Part shown: piece after piece, positions 48,374 through 56,286 of the stretch
How positions within the stretch are numbered: the first letter of the stretch is position 1
Layout: every line of letters starts with the position of its first letter
Source of the DNA: Candidatus Methylobacter oryzae
GTDB taxonomy: Bacteria; Pseudomonadota; Gammaproteobacteria; Methylococcales; Methylomonadaceae
Direction of reading: 5' to 3'
Length of the DNA stretch: 64,000 nt
Assembly: GCF_003994235.2 (NCBI RefSeq)
Contig: NZ_RYFG02000119.1
Span: 1-64,000 of the forward strand
The notes under the pieces: model-generated
The model's database searches: none
Told to the model about the DNA's origin: nothing
The model's input: only the letters and a program-made list of their open reading frames with translations
Translations under genes and position numbers: made by a program

Positions 48374-51262
48374 ATGAGTCCATCCATGTCTTTTATTGAA
48401 AACCTCGAACCCGAATTTGCAACATTGCCGGAGCAGTTAAGGACAACGGCCATTGCTTCATTGACAAGATGGGAGGAGCGGCTTGCAGAGCTTAATCTCA
48501 ATATCGGACAAACGCCGGCGTTTAACGCAGCGCTCGTTAAAGTCTGGTGTTCCAGCCTGTTTGTTGCCGAAAGCTGTACCCGCAAGCCGGAGCTGCTGGT
48601 CGACCTGGTCAATTCGGGCGATCTGGAGAATGTTTATAAACAAAATAACTATGCCGAAAAACTGGCACAGACGCCGGTCGAATCGCAAGCCGGGTTAATG
48701 GAAAAACTGCGCCATTTCCGGCGGCGGGAAATGGTCAGGATAGCTTGGCGGGACTTGGCCGGATGGGCCGAATTATCGGAAACGCTGGCCGACTTGTCGC
48801 ATCTGGCCGATGCCTGCATCCAATTTGCGCTGGATTTTCTATACCGCGAAGCCTGCGAGCTGCGCGGCACGCCGCTATTAGCGGACGGCAGCCCGCAACA
48901 GATTATCGTGTTAGGCATGGGCAAACTGGGTGCTTACGAATTGAATTATTCTTCGGACATCGACCTTATTTTTGCTTACGCGGAAGACGGCGTGCTGCCG
49001 GACAGGAAAGAAACGACCTACGGCGAGTTTTTCACCAAGCTGTGCCGCAACCTGATCAAAGTGCTGGACGAAATCACCGTGGACGGCTTCGTGTTCCGTA
49101 CCGACATTCGTTTAAGGCCTTACGGCGATAGCGGCCCTGTCATCATGACTTTCGACGGCATGGAAAACTATTACCAGACCCAAGCTCGGGAATGGGAACG
49201 TTATGCGATGATCAAAGTCCGCCAAGTCGCCGGCGATTTTAAAGTCGGCGCGCAGCTGATGGCGATGTTCAAGCCGTTTGTATACCGGCGCTATCTCGAT
49301 TACGGCGCGTTCGAAGAATTGCGCTCGTTAAAGGCACAGATTACCCAGGAATTACGGCGCAAAGACCGCATGGAAAACATCAAGCTGGGCCCCGGCGGCA
49401 TACGCGAGATTGAATTTATCGGCCAAGCATTCCAGTTGATCCGCGGCGGCAACGACAAGGCTTTGCAAATCCGCCCCATCCTAGAGGTCCTGCAATTGCT
49501 CCAGGAACGGAAGCTATTAGCAGAGGAAGATGCCGGGCAATTAATACAGTCCTATCGCTTCCTGCGCCGGATCGAAAACCACATCCAACAATATCAGGAC
49601 CAGCAAACCCACGATTTGCCGAAAGACCCGTTAGTGCAGCAAATTTTGGCGCATTCGCTGGACTATCCGGACTGGGCAAGTTTCAAGCAGGAGCTGGATA
49701 AAGTAAGAACCCAGGTGCATGGCGTCTTCGATCAGGTCTTCTCACTATCAAAACAGGACAGTTCGACAAATACGTCGCGGGCGGGAAAAATTTGGGCCTG
49801 CGTAGCGGATGACTCCGAGCTGCAAGGTTACTTAACGGAATGCGGCGTTCAAGACAGCGCTGCGATACTTGCCGCGATAAAAGGCTTTAAAAATTCGGCG
49901 GCTGTCAGAAGGCTGACGGCCAAAGGCGCCGGCGTGTTGGACCGGTTAATGCCGCAACTGATAGAAGCCATGCGGCAAGTCAGCAATCCGGATGAAACCC
50001 TGACGCGGATACTCGGCCTGTTTCAGGCGGTTGCAGGCCGTAATGTATATCTGTCGCTATTGTCCGAAAATCCCGGCGCGCTGCTGCAATTGATCAGGCT
50101 GTCGTCGGCCAGTTCGTGGATTTGCAATTATTTGTCCCAGTACCCGGTGCTGTTCGACGAATTGCTGGATACCCGTTCCCTTTACGAACCGCTGAAAAAA
50201 GCCGATCTTGACGCTCAGCTTAATGTTTTGCTCGCGCAAATCGAGGTGCAAGATCTTGAGCAACTGATGGTGGTACTGCGGCAGTTTAAACAACTGAACG
50301 TGTTGCGCGTGGCCGCCGCGGACATTATGGGCATCATCCCGCTGATGGTAGTCAGCGATTACCTGACTTATATCGCCGAAAGCATCGTCAGCCACGTTAT
50401 CGAACGCGCGTGGCTGATGCTGGCCGATAAGCACGGTTTGCCACCGGATACCGATAATACGGCTATCGGTTTTGCAGTGATCGGTTTCGGCAAATTGGGC
50501 GGTATCGAGCTGGGTTACGGCTCCGACCTGGATCTGGTGTTTTTGTACGATTGCAAGGATGGCAATGCGATGACTAACGGAGATAAGCCGATTTCAAGCT
50601 CACAGTTCTACGGCCGCTTGGGACTGAAAGTCCGGCATATTCTCGATACCAAAATGTTGTCCGGCGTACTGTACGAAGTCGATATGCGCTTGCGGCCGAA
50701 CGGCGATTCAGGATTGCTGGTCAATCATATCGGCGCTTACGAAGACTACCTGAAAAACCAGGCCTGGACTTGGGAGCTGCAAGCGCTGGTCCGGGGCCGT
50801 TTTATCGCCGGCGACCCGCAGTTGAAAGCACAATACGAAGCGATACGCAACCGGGTTTTGAGCTTACCGAGGGATAGCGAAAGCCTAAAAAAAGAAGTCC
50901 GCGAAATGCGCGAAAAAATGCGCGATGCGTTGGCGACTAAAGATAAGGACAAGTTTGACCTAAAACAAAGCAAAGGCGGTATTGCGGATATTGAGTTTAT
51001 AGTACAATTTGGCGTTTTAGATCGGGCGGCTCTTAATGCCGCGCTGACGACCTACACCGACAACGTCAGGTTGTTGGAAGGCTTGCAGCAGCACGGGTTT
51101 ATGTCCAAGACCGATCAGCAAATACTGAAAAATGCTTACTGTACTTATCGGGATTTCGGGCATAAACAGATTTTGCAAGGCGACAAGGCCGTTATAGCCG
51201 AAGCCGAGGTCGCCAAAATGAGTGCTGAAGTCGAGCGGATTTGGCATGATTACATGGAATAA
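48374..51262 (+). CDS. glnE: Bifunctional glutamine synthetase adenylyltransferase/deadenylylase
   Basis: Controls glutamine synthetase by adding or removing AMP. About 962 residues with two nucleotidyltransferase domains: the N-terminal one with GKLGAYELNYSSDIDLIFAY (deadenylylation), the C-terminal one with GKLGGIELGYGSDLDLVFLY (adenylylation), each with a helical domain. The length fits the family. The start is uncertain: ATGs at 48374 and 48386 are both possible and neither has a good ribosome binding site. Confidence 0.95.
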   Translation: MSPSMSFIENLEPEFATLPEQLRTTAIASLTRWEERLAELNLNIGQTPAFNAALVKVWCSSLFVAESCTRKPELLVDLVNSGDLENVYKQNNYAEKLAQTPVESQAGLMEKLRHFRRREMVRIAWRDLAGWAELSETLADLSHLADACIQFALDFLYREACELRGTPLLADGSPQQIIVLGMGKLGAYELNYSSDIDLIFAYAEDGVLPDRKETTYGEFFTKLCRNLIKVLDEITVDGFVFRTDIRLRPYGDSGPVIMTFDGMENYYQTQAREWERYAMIKVRQVAGDFKVGAQLMAMFKPFVYRRYLDYGAFEELRSLKAQITQELRRKDRMENIKLGPGGIREIEFIGQAFQLIRGGNDKALQIRPILEVLQLLQERKLLAEEDAGQLIQSYRFLRRIENHIQQYQDQQTHDLPKDPLVQQILAHSLDYPDWASFKQELDKVRTQVHGVFDQVFSLSKQDSSTNTSRAGKIWACVADDSELQGYLTECGVQDSAAILAAIKGFKNSAAVRRLTAKGAGVLDRLMPQLIEAMRQVSNPDETLTRILGLFQAVAGRNVYLSLLSENPGALLQLIRLSSASSWICNYLSQYPVLFDELLDTRSLYEPLKKADLDAQLNVLLAQIEVQDLEQLMVVLRQFKQLNVLRVAAADIMGIIPLMVVSDYLTYIAESIVSHVIERAWLMLADKHGLPPDTDNTAIGFAVIGFGKLGGIELGYGSDLDLVFLYDCKDGNAMTNGDKPISSSQFYGRLGLKVRHILDTKMLSGVLYEVDMRLRPNGDSGLLVNHIGAYEDYLKNQAWTWELQALVRGRFIAGDPQLKAQYEAIRNRVLSLPRDSESLKKEVREMREKMRDALATKDKDKFDLKQSKGGIADIEFIVQFGVLDRAALNAALTTYTDNVRLLEGLQQHGFMSKTDQQILKNAYCTYRDFGHKQILQGDKAVIAEAEVAKMSAEVERIWHDYME

Positions 51263-51270
51263 GACGATTT

Positions 51271-51359
51271 AATAGAACACGGATGGCACGGATTAGACTG
51301 ATAAACACGGATAAAAAAATCCGTTTCAATCCGTCTAATCCGTGTCATCCGTGTTCCAT
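51271..51359. repeat. AACACGGAT-type inverted repeat, glnE-ilvE gap
   Basis: Near-perfect long hairpin: GAACACGGATGGCACGGATT pairs with AATCCGTGTCATCCGTGTTC, with further arms inside around an A-rich centre. This is the most intact of the three copies. Confidence 0.92.
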
Positions 51360-51400
51360 GCTTTACCTATATAAATAAACTTAATGTTGGAGAATAAACG

Positions 51401-52324
51401 ATGACGATGGACGATAGAGACGGCGTTATTTGGCTGGACGGACAATGGGTTGAGTGGCGCGAAGCTAAAGTCCATGTGTTGACGCATACCTTGCATTACG
51501 GCTTGGGCGTGTTCGAAGGCATCCGGGCATACCATGCGGAAAAAGGCACGGCGGTTTTCAAAATGCAGGACCATACCGACCGCCTGTTCCGTTCCGCGCA
51601 TATCATGAACATGCTTATCCCGTTCACTAAAGACGAGATCAACCAAGTTCAATTGGATGCGTTGGCAAAAAACAACCTGGACAGCGCTTACATCCGCACG
51701 ATGTGCTTTTTGGGCTCCGAAGGCATGGGCTTGAGAGCCGACAACCTGAAAGTGCACGTGATGATCGCCGCCTGGTCGTGGGGCGCTTACCTCGGCGCGG
51801 AAAGCATCGAACAAGGCATCCGCATCCGCACCTCGTCTTACGTCCGCAACTACCACAACAGCACGATGTGCAAAGCCAAAGCCAACGGCAACTACATCAA
51901 TTCGATCCTGGCGTTGCAGGAAGCGCGCGCGAACGGTTACGACGAAGCGTTGATGCTGGATCATGAAGGTTTTGCCGCCGAAGGCAGCGCCGAAAACCTG
52001 TTCATCGTCCGCAACGGCAAGATTTACACGCCGGAAACCACATCGGCGCTGGAAGGCATCACCCGCGATACCGTGATTACGATTGCCCGCGAGCAAGGTT
52101 ACGAACTTGCCGAAAAACGTATTACCCGCGATGAGATTTACTGCGCCGACGAAGCGTTCTTCACCGGTTCCGCAGCCGAAGTCACGCCGATCAGGGAATT
52201 GGACAACCGCGTCATCGGTTCCGGCAGCCGCGGCCCGGTCACAGAGAAACTGCAATCGCTATATTTCGACTACGTGCATGGCCGCAGGGACGATCATGGG
52301 GATTGGTTGACTTACGTTGGTTAA
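51401..52324 (+). CDS. ilvE: Branched-chain amino acid aminotransferase
   Basis: PLP enzyme for the last step of Leu, Ile and Val synthesis. The 307-residue class IV aminotransferase has the PLP-lysine context MCKAKANGNYINSILA, the phosphate-binding AEGSAENLFIV and GITRDTV. A good GGAG precedes the ATG. Length matches E. coli IlvE. Confidence 0.95.
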   Translation: MTMDDRDGVIWLDGQWVEWREAKVHVLTHTLHYGLGVFEGIRAYHAEKGTAVFKMQDHTDRLFRSAHIMNMLIPFTKDEINQVQLDALAKNNLDSAYIRTMCFLGSEGMGLRADNLKVHVMIAAWSWGAYLGAESIEQGIRIRTSSYVRNYHNSTMCKAKANGNYINSILALQEARANGYDEALMLDHEGFAAEGSAENLFIVRNGKIYTPETTSALEGITRDTVITIAREQGYELAEKRITRDEIYCADEAFFTGSAAEVTPIRELDNRVIGSGSRGPVTEKLQSLYFDYVHGRRDDHGDWLTYVG

Positions 52325-52377
52325 GGTTGTGTACGATCGTCCAACCGTGATAGAAAACATCGGCGTTAAGTAACACG

Positions 52378-52405
52378 CCATCCCGGCAGGGAATGCCGGG
52401 ATCCA
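52378..52405. repeat. CCGGCAGGGA short hairpin repeat
   Basis: TCCCGGCAGGGAATGCCGGGA forms a stem-loop. Relatives lie at 55557-55583 and 55669-55695. These are short intergenic repeats without coding capacity. Confidence 0.75.
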
Positions 52406-52431
52406 TTTGCCAGGGACGGCAATATCAAAAC

Positions 52432-52494
52432 GTAGGGTACGCTGTGCGTACCACTTCCACGTAATTCAAGCAAGGTACGCACAGCGTACCCTAC
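52432..52494. repeat. Long hairpin upstream of waaF
   Basis: GTAGGGTACGCTGTGCGTACC pairs perfectly with GGTACGCACAGCGTACCCTAC over a 21-base loop. It lies 22 bases upstream of the waaF ATG, so it is likely in the 5' leader or end of a preceding transcript. Confidence 0.9.
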
Positions 52495-52516
52495 TTAATC
52501 GTGATACAGACGTCAT

Positions 52517-53554
52517 ATGGCTAGCTCCAATACCCATACTCTAAACGCTGCAAAAAAAATCTTGGTCGTAGGCCCGTCCTGGGTCGGCGATATGGTCATG
52601 GCGCAAAGCCTGTTCATCTCGCTGAAAAATATTCACCCGGACTGCCAGATCGACGTGCTGGCGCCGTCGTGGACATTGTCGCTGCTGCAAAGAATGCCCG
52701 AAGTCAACGAGGCGATCATCATGCCGGTGCCGCGCGGCCGCTTTGCATTGATGGAGCGGATCAAGCTGGGTAAATCGTTGCGTTCGAAAGGCTACGACCA
52801 GGCGATTTTGCTACCGAATTCTTGGAAATCCGCAATCCCGACTTTTTTCGCCAATATCCCGCTGCGCACCGGCTATATCGGCGAATGCCGCTGGGGCTTG
52901 CTGAATGATGCCCGCAAACTCAATAAAAACCTGCTGACGATGACCGTGCAGCGTTTCGTCGCATTAGGCTTGCCTGTCGATGCGCCTATGCCGCCGTCTT
53001 GCCCAAAGCCTGCGCTGACGATCAGCGAAGACCGGCAACAGGCCGTAATCGACAAATTTCAACTGACGCCAGTCGCTTCGAGAATCCTGGCCCTATGCCC
53101 CGGCGCCGAATACGGCCCGGCAAAACGTTGGCCGCCCGAGCATTACGCCGAAGTCGCCCGGCAAAGAATAGACCAAGGCTGGCAAGTGTGGTTGTTCGGT
53201 TCAGAAAAAGATAAAAACGATGCCGCGCAAATTAACAGGGCAGTGTCCGGGTTATGCCGCGACTTCACCGGCAGCACCTCGCTAGCTGAAGCCGTCGATT
53301 TAATGTCGCTGGCCGACGCCGTCGTCAGCAACGATTCCGGCCTGATGCACGTCGCCGCCGCGCTGGACAAGAAAGTCATCGCCGTTTACGGCTCGTCCGA
53401 TCCCGGCTTTACGCCGCCGTTGAACGGCAAAGCCCGGATTATCACGTTAAAACTCGACTGTTCGCCGTGCTTCAAGCGCGAATGCCCGCTGGGCCACAGT
53501 AATTGCCTGACCGGCATTACACCGGAGCAAGTACTTAATATTATTAATAATTAA
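52517..53554 (+). CDS. waaF: ADP-heptose:LPS heptosyltransferase II
   Basis: GT9 enzyme of 345 residues adding heptose II to the LPS inner core. Motifs: VVGPSWVGDMVMAQSLF, LCPGAEYGPAKRWPPEHYAE and SNDSGLMHVAAALDKKVIAVYGS, with the heptosyltransferase II Cys region CSPCFKRECPLGH. It is followed by waaC. Donor substrate comes from the hldDE/gmhA block at the left end. Confidence 0.94.
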   Translation: MASSNTHTLNAAKKILVVGPSWVGDMVMAQSLFISLKNIHPDCQIDVLAPSWTLSLLQRMPEVNEAIIMPVPRGRFALMERIKLGKSLRSKGYDQAILLPNSWKSAIPTFFANIPLRTGYIGECRWGLLNDARKLNKNLLTMTVQRFVALGLPVDAPMPPSCPKPALTISEDRQQAVIDKFQLTPVASRILALCPGAEYGPAKRWPPEHYAEVARQRIDQGWQVWLFGSEKDKNDAAQINRAVSGLCRDFTGSTSLAEAVDLMSLADAVVSNDSGLMHVAAALDKKVIAVYGSSDPGFTPPLNGKARIITLKLDCSPCFKRECPLGHSNCLTGITPEQVLNIINN

Positions 53555-53561
53555 CTGATTG

Positions 53562-53632
53562 CAGGGGCGATCCGGCAAGTAGCCCGATGCAACACAGAAA
53601 TGTAAACAACGGCGACCGCCGGATCGCTCCTA
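53562..53632. repeat. GGGGCGATCCGGC hairpin between waaF and waaC
   Basis: Arms GGGGCGATCCGGC and GCCGGATCGCTCC pair over a loop of about 40 bases. It occupies nearly the whole 91-base waaF-waaC gap. Confidence 0.8.
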
Positions 53633-53645
53633 CGATCCAAATCCT

Positions 53646-54710
53646 ATGAAAATTGCAATTGTAAAACTGTCGGCCTTGGGCGACATCGTTCACGCAATGG
53701 TCGCATTGCAATTCATCAAAGCCCATAAACCCGAGGCCCGTATCGACTGGATCGTCGAGCAACGCTTTGCCGAAGTTCTAAAACACAACCCCGACATCGA
53801 CAACATCCTGACCGTCAACCTGAAAGCACTGAAAACAGACAAATTCGGTCTGTTCGCCGAGTTTAAAAAAGTCCGAAGCTACCGTGACAACGATTACGAC
53901 CTGGTCATCGACGCCCAAGGCCTGATCAAATCGGCCGTGACCGCAAAGCTGCTATCGCCATGGATGGTGTGTATGCCGCGAGCCAGTCGGGAACTGGCGC
54001 GGCGCGGCAAGCGCCTCGCCGGCTTCGATGCCGATTCGATCCGCGAAAAAGCCGCGTCCTGGTTTTACGACGTAAAAGTCCACAGCCCTTACGACGCGAA
54101 TACCATCGACAGAAACGCCACGGTGTTGTCGCAGCCGTTGGGCTTTAGCATCACGCATGAGCAAATCCTGGCTAAAAAGCCGTTCTTGTTTTACGCCGAC
54201 GAAAACCCGCAAATCTACAATTATTTGGCCCAAGACCGGCGCAACATCGTGTTCGTGATTGGCTCGACCTGGGAAAGCCGCAACTATCCGGCAGAAAAAT
54301 TCGTAAAAATAGCCGAAGCGTTGCAGCAAAACTGTCTGGTCGTCTGGGGCAGCGAGCAAGAAAAAGTCACAGCAGAGTGGATGGCGGCGCAATCCGGCTA
54401 CATCAAAGTCATGCCCAAGCTGGACTTGAACAGCCTGAAAGCCTTGATCGCCCACGCCGACCTGCTGATCGGCAACGACACCGGCCCGACCCACATGGCC
54501 TGGGGCCTGAACCGCCCGTCGATCACGATCTTCGGCCCGACCCCGGTCAGCCGCGTCTACCAGACCGACATCAACAAAGTGGTTAAGTCCGCGTCGGTTG
54601 TTAACCCGTTTAGGCTGAACAAGCAGGATTATTCGATTAATGACATCGACGAGAGGGAGATTATCGAACCAGCAAGATTTTTGTTATCGCTACGAATAAG
54701 CCCGAGTTGA
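53646..54710 (+). CDS. waaC: ADP-heptose:LPS heptosyltransferase I
   Basis: GT9 enzyme of 354 residues adding the first heptose to Kdo2-lipid A. Motifs: IAIVKLSALGDIVHAMVAL, VIDAQGLIKSAVTAKLL, VIGSTWESRNYPAEKF, and LLIGNDTGPTHMAWGL followed by FGPTPVSRVYQT. The 3' end has a decayed second copy about 1 kb downstream at 55755-55991. Confidence 0.94.
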   Translation: MKIAIVKLSALGDIVHAMVALQFIKAHKPEARIDWIVEQRFAEVLKHNPDIDNILTVNLKALKTDKFGLFAEFKKVRSYRDNDYDLVIDAQGLIKSAVTAKLLSPWMVCMPRASRELARRGKRLAGFDADSIREKAASWFYDVKVHSPYDANTIDRNATVLSQPLGFSITHEQILAKKPFLFYADENPQIYNYLAQDRRNIVFVIGSTWESRNYPAEKFVKIAEALQQNCLVVWGSEQEKVTAEWMAAQSGYIKVMPKLDLNSLKALIAHADLLIGNDTGPTHMAWGLNRPSITIFGPTPVSRVYQTDINKVVKSASVVNPFRLNKQDYSINDIDEREIIEPARFLLSLRISPS

Positions 54711-54866
54711 TTGTCCCTCTCGAAAGGCGGCGGAAACAATCCATAGTTTGACAAGCTCAGCACAAACCACTTAACTTCCAAGTTGTCAAAAAATGGGGGA
54801 GTGTTTAAGCTGCTTTTATAGAAACTAAGATCAATATCCATAGCCCGGTTGATTAGTGGAGTTAAA

Positions 54867-55076
54867 ATGAATATTGCAGAACATAAGTTAAATTTAATTC
54901 GTCAAATCGACGCTTTGCCGGAAGAATCGTTAATAGAGCTGGAAAAGTTAATTGCTCAATTACGGGTTAATAATAAACCATCGTCAAAACGGCAGATTGG
55001 CTGCATGAAAGGCTTAGTTGTTTATATGGCCGATGATTTCGATGCGCCATTGGATGATTTTAAAGAGTACATGTGA
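54867..55076 (+). CDS. Small antitoxin (DUF2281-like)
   Basis: A 69-residue protein beginning MNIAEHKLNLIRQIDALPEE, typical of short antitoxins paired with PIN toxins (DUF2281/VapB-like). The acidic tail (DDFDAPLDDFKEYM) should contact the toxin. The ATG at 54867 has GGAG upstream. The toxin starts one base after the stop. Confidence 0.82.
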   Translation: MNIAEHKLNLIRQIDALPEESLIELEKLIAQLRVNNKPSSKRQIGCMKGLVVYMADDFDAPLDDFKEYM

Positions 55077-55077
55077 G

Positions 55078-55461
55078 ATGCGTTATTTATTGGATACTCA
55101 TTCCTTGATCTGGTTTTTAGAAGGCGACAATCGCCTGTCCGTCACTGCTAAAGACATATTTAACGATGATAATGCCGACATTTATTTGAGCATTGTCAGT
55201 CTTTGGGAAATGGCGATTAAAATTAGCCTTGGCAAGTTGAAGCTGTCGCAATCGCTTGAACAGGTGATTGATACCTTGGAACAACAAAGTATTTCTCTAT
55301 TATCCGTTAAGCCCGCCCATGTTTTAGCCGTGTTAAACCTGCCTTTTGAGCATCGCGACCCGTTCGACCGATTATTGATCGGGCAGTCATTGGTGGAAAA
55401 TATGAAATTTCTCAGCAATGAAGCGTTGTTTTTACGTTACGGCGTGGATAGGGTTTGGTAA
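55078..55461 (+). CDS. vapC: PIN-domain toxin, VapC family
   Basis: A 127-residue PIN ribonuclease: MRYLLDTHSLIWFLEGD has the first Asp, SLWEMAIKISLGKL the middle Glu and HRDPFDRLLIGQSL the C-terminal acidic residues. I use the ATG at 55078, one base after the antitoxin TGA; upstream in-frame starts lie inside the antitoxin. The pair separates waaC from its decayed tail copy. Confidence 0.9.
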   Translation: MRYLLDTHSLIWFLEGDNRLSVTAKDIFNDDNADIYLSIVSLWEMAIKISLGKLKLSQSLEQVIDTLEQQSISLLSVKPAHVLAVLNLPFEHRDPFDRLLIGQSLVENMKFLSNEALFLRYGVDRVW

Positions 55462-55754
55462 GTCGTAGCACATATTCGAAAACACGACGCCGAAGCTTAT
55501 CTTACTGGGTTGCCACGCGGAGCGTTTATTGTTTACACAAGTCTTTAAAAGCACGTCATTCCGGCAGGGATTGCCGGAATCCAGAGCACAAGGATGTGAA
55601 TGTTCGTTTTAACTGCAACTCCGCGTTGTAAGACTTGTTGCCAGTTTTGGTATGCCATCCATGTCAGCTGGATCCCGGCAATCCCTGTCGGGATAGCGAT
55701 GTTACCCAGACACTTGTGTATAACGATGAGCGCGAAGCGTGGGAACCATAAAAG
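55462..55754. other. Intergenic region with short CCGGCA hairpins
   Basis: About 290 bases between vapC and the waaC remnant. It contains two inverted copies of the CCGGCAGGGATTGCCGG-type hairpin (55557-55583 and 55669-55695) and no gene that I can support. Confidence 0.6.
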
Positions 55755-55991
55755 CCAATTTACTGACCGGCAACGATACCGGGTCGACACACATGACCTG
55801 AGGATTAAATAGACCGTCAATCACCATTTTCGGCCCGACTCCGGCCAGCCGGGTTTACCAGACCGATATCGACAAAGTGGTCAAGTCCGCTAATCGCCAA
55901 CCCGTATAAACTCAACAAACAGGATTATTCGATTAGGGATATTGATGAGGGGGAGATTATTGAGTTGGCGAAGCTTTTATTGGCGTTATGA
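55755..55991 (+). pseudogene. Decayed duplicate of the waaC 3' end
   Basis: This stretch matches waaC 54456-54700 base for base over most of its length: CTGACCGGCAACGATACCGG, TTCGGCCCGACTCCGGCCAG, TACCAGACCGATATCGACAA and AACAGGATTATTCGATTA. It translates near its end as a WaaC tail (NKQDYSIRDIDEGEIIELAK), but stops and frameshifts interrupt it and no 5' part is present. It is a remnant of a tandem copy or of a recombination event around the VapBC pair. Confidence 0.88.
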
Positions 55992-55998
55992 ATAAACT

Positions 55999-56286
55999 TT
56001 ACGCCGCGGTCAATTCAACTCGCCGACCGGCGCGGGTAGCCAACGTGACCAGCATGTCCAGGCTAAACTTCTCCCATTTGCCTCGCACCAAATCAGACAC
56101 GCGCGACTGCCCGATGCCTAAATGCTCGGCGGCTTGTAGTTGCGTCCAGCCGCGTTCCGCAATCGTTTCACGCAAACACGCTATCAATTCGGCGCGCATT
56201 GCCAGCAGCGTGGCCTCTTCAGAAGCAAAGCCCAGATCGGCAAACACGTTGCCGGATGATTCAATCACAGATTCCTTATCCATCAA
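55999..56286 (-). CDS. XRE-type helix-turn-helix regulator
   Basis: A 95-residue protein with a central Cro/CI helix-turn-helix (WTQLQAAEHLGIGQSRVSDLVRGKWEKFSLDML). It resembles HigA-type antitoxins but no HigB-like toxin is adjacent. Its start overlaps the end of the 919-residue gene by 11 bases, so it is translated with that operon and may regulate it. Confidence 0.82.
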   Translation of the reverse strand: MMDKESVIESSGNVFADLGFASEEATLLAMRAELIACLRETIAERGWTQLQAAEHLGIGQSRVSDLVRGKWEKFSLDMLVTLATRAGRRVELTAA

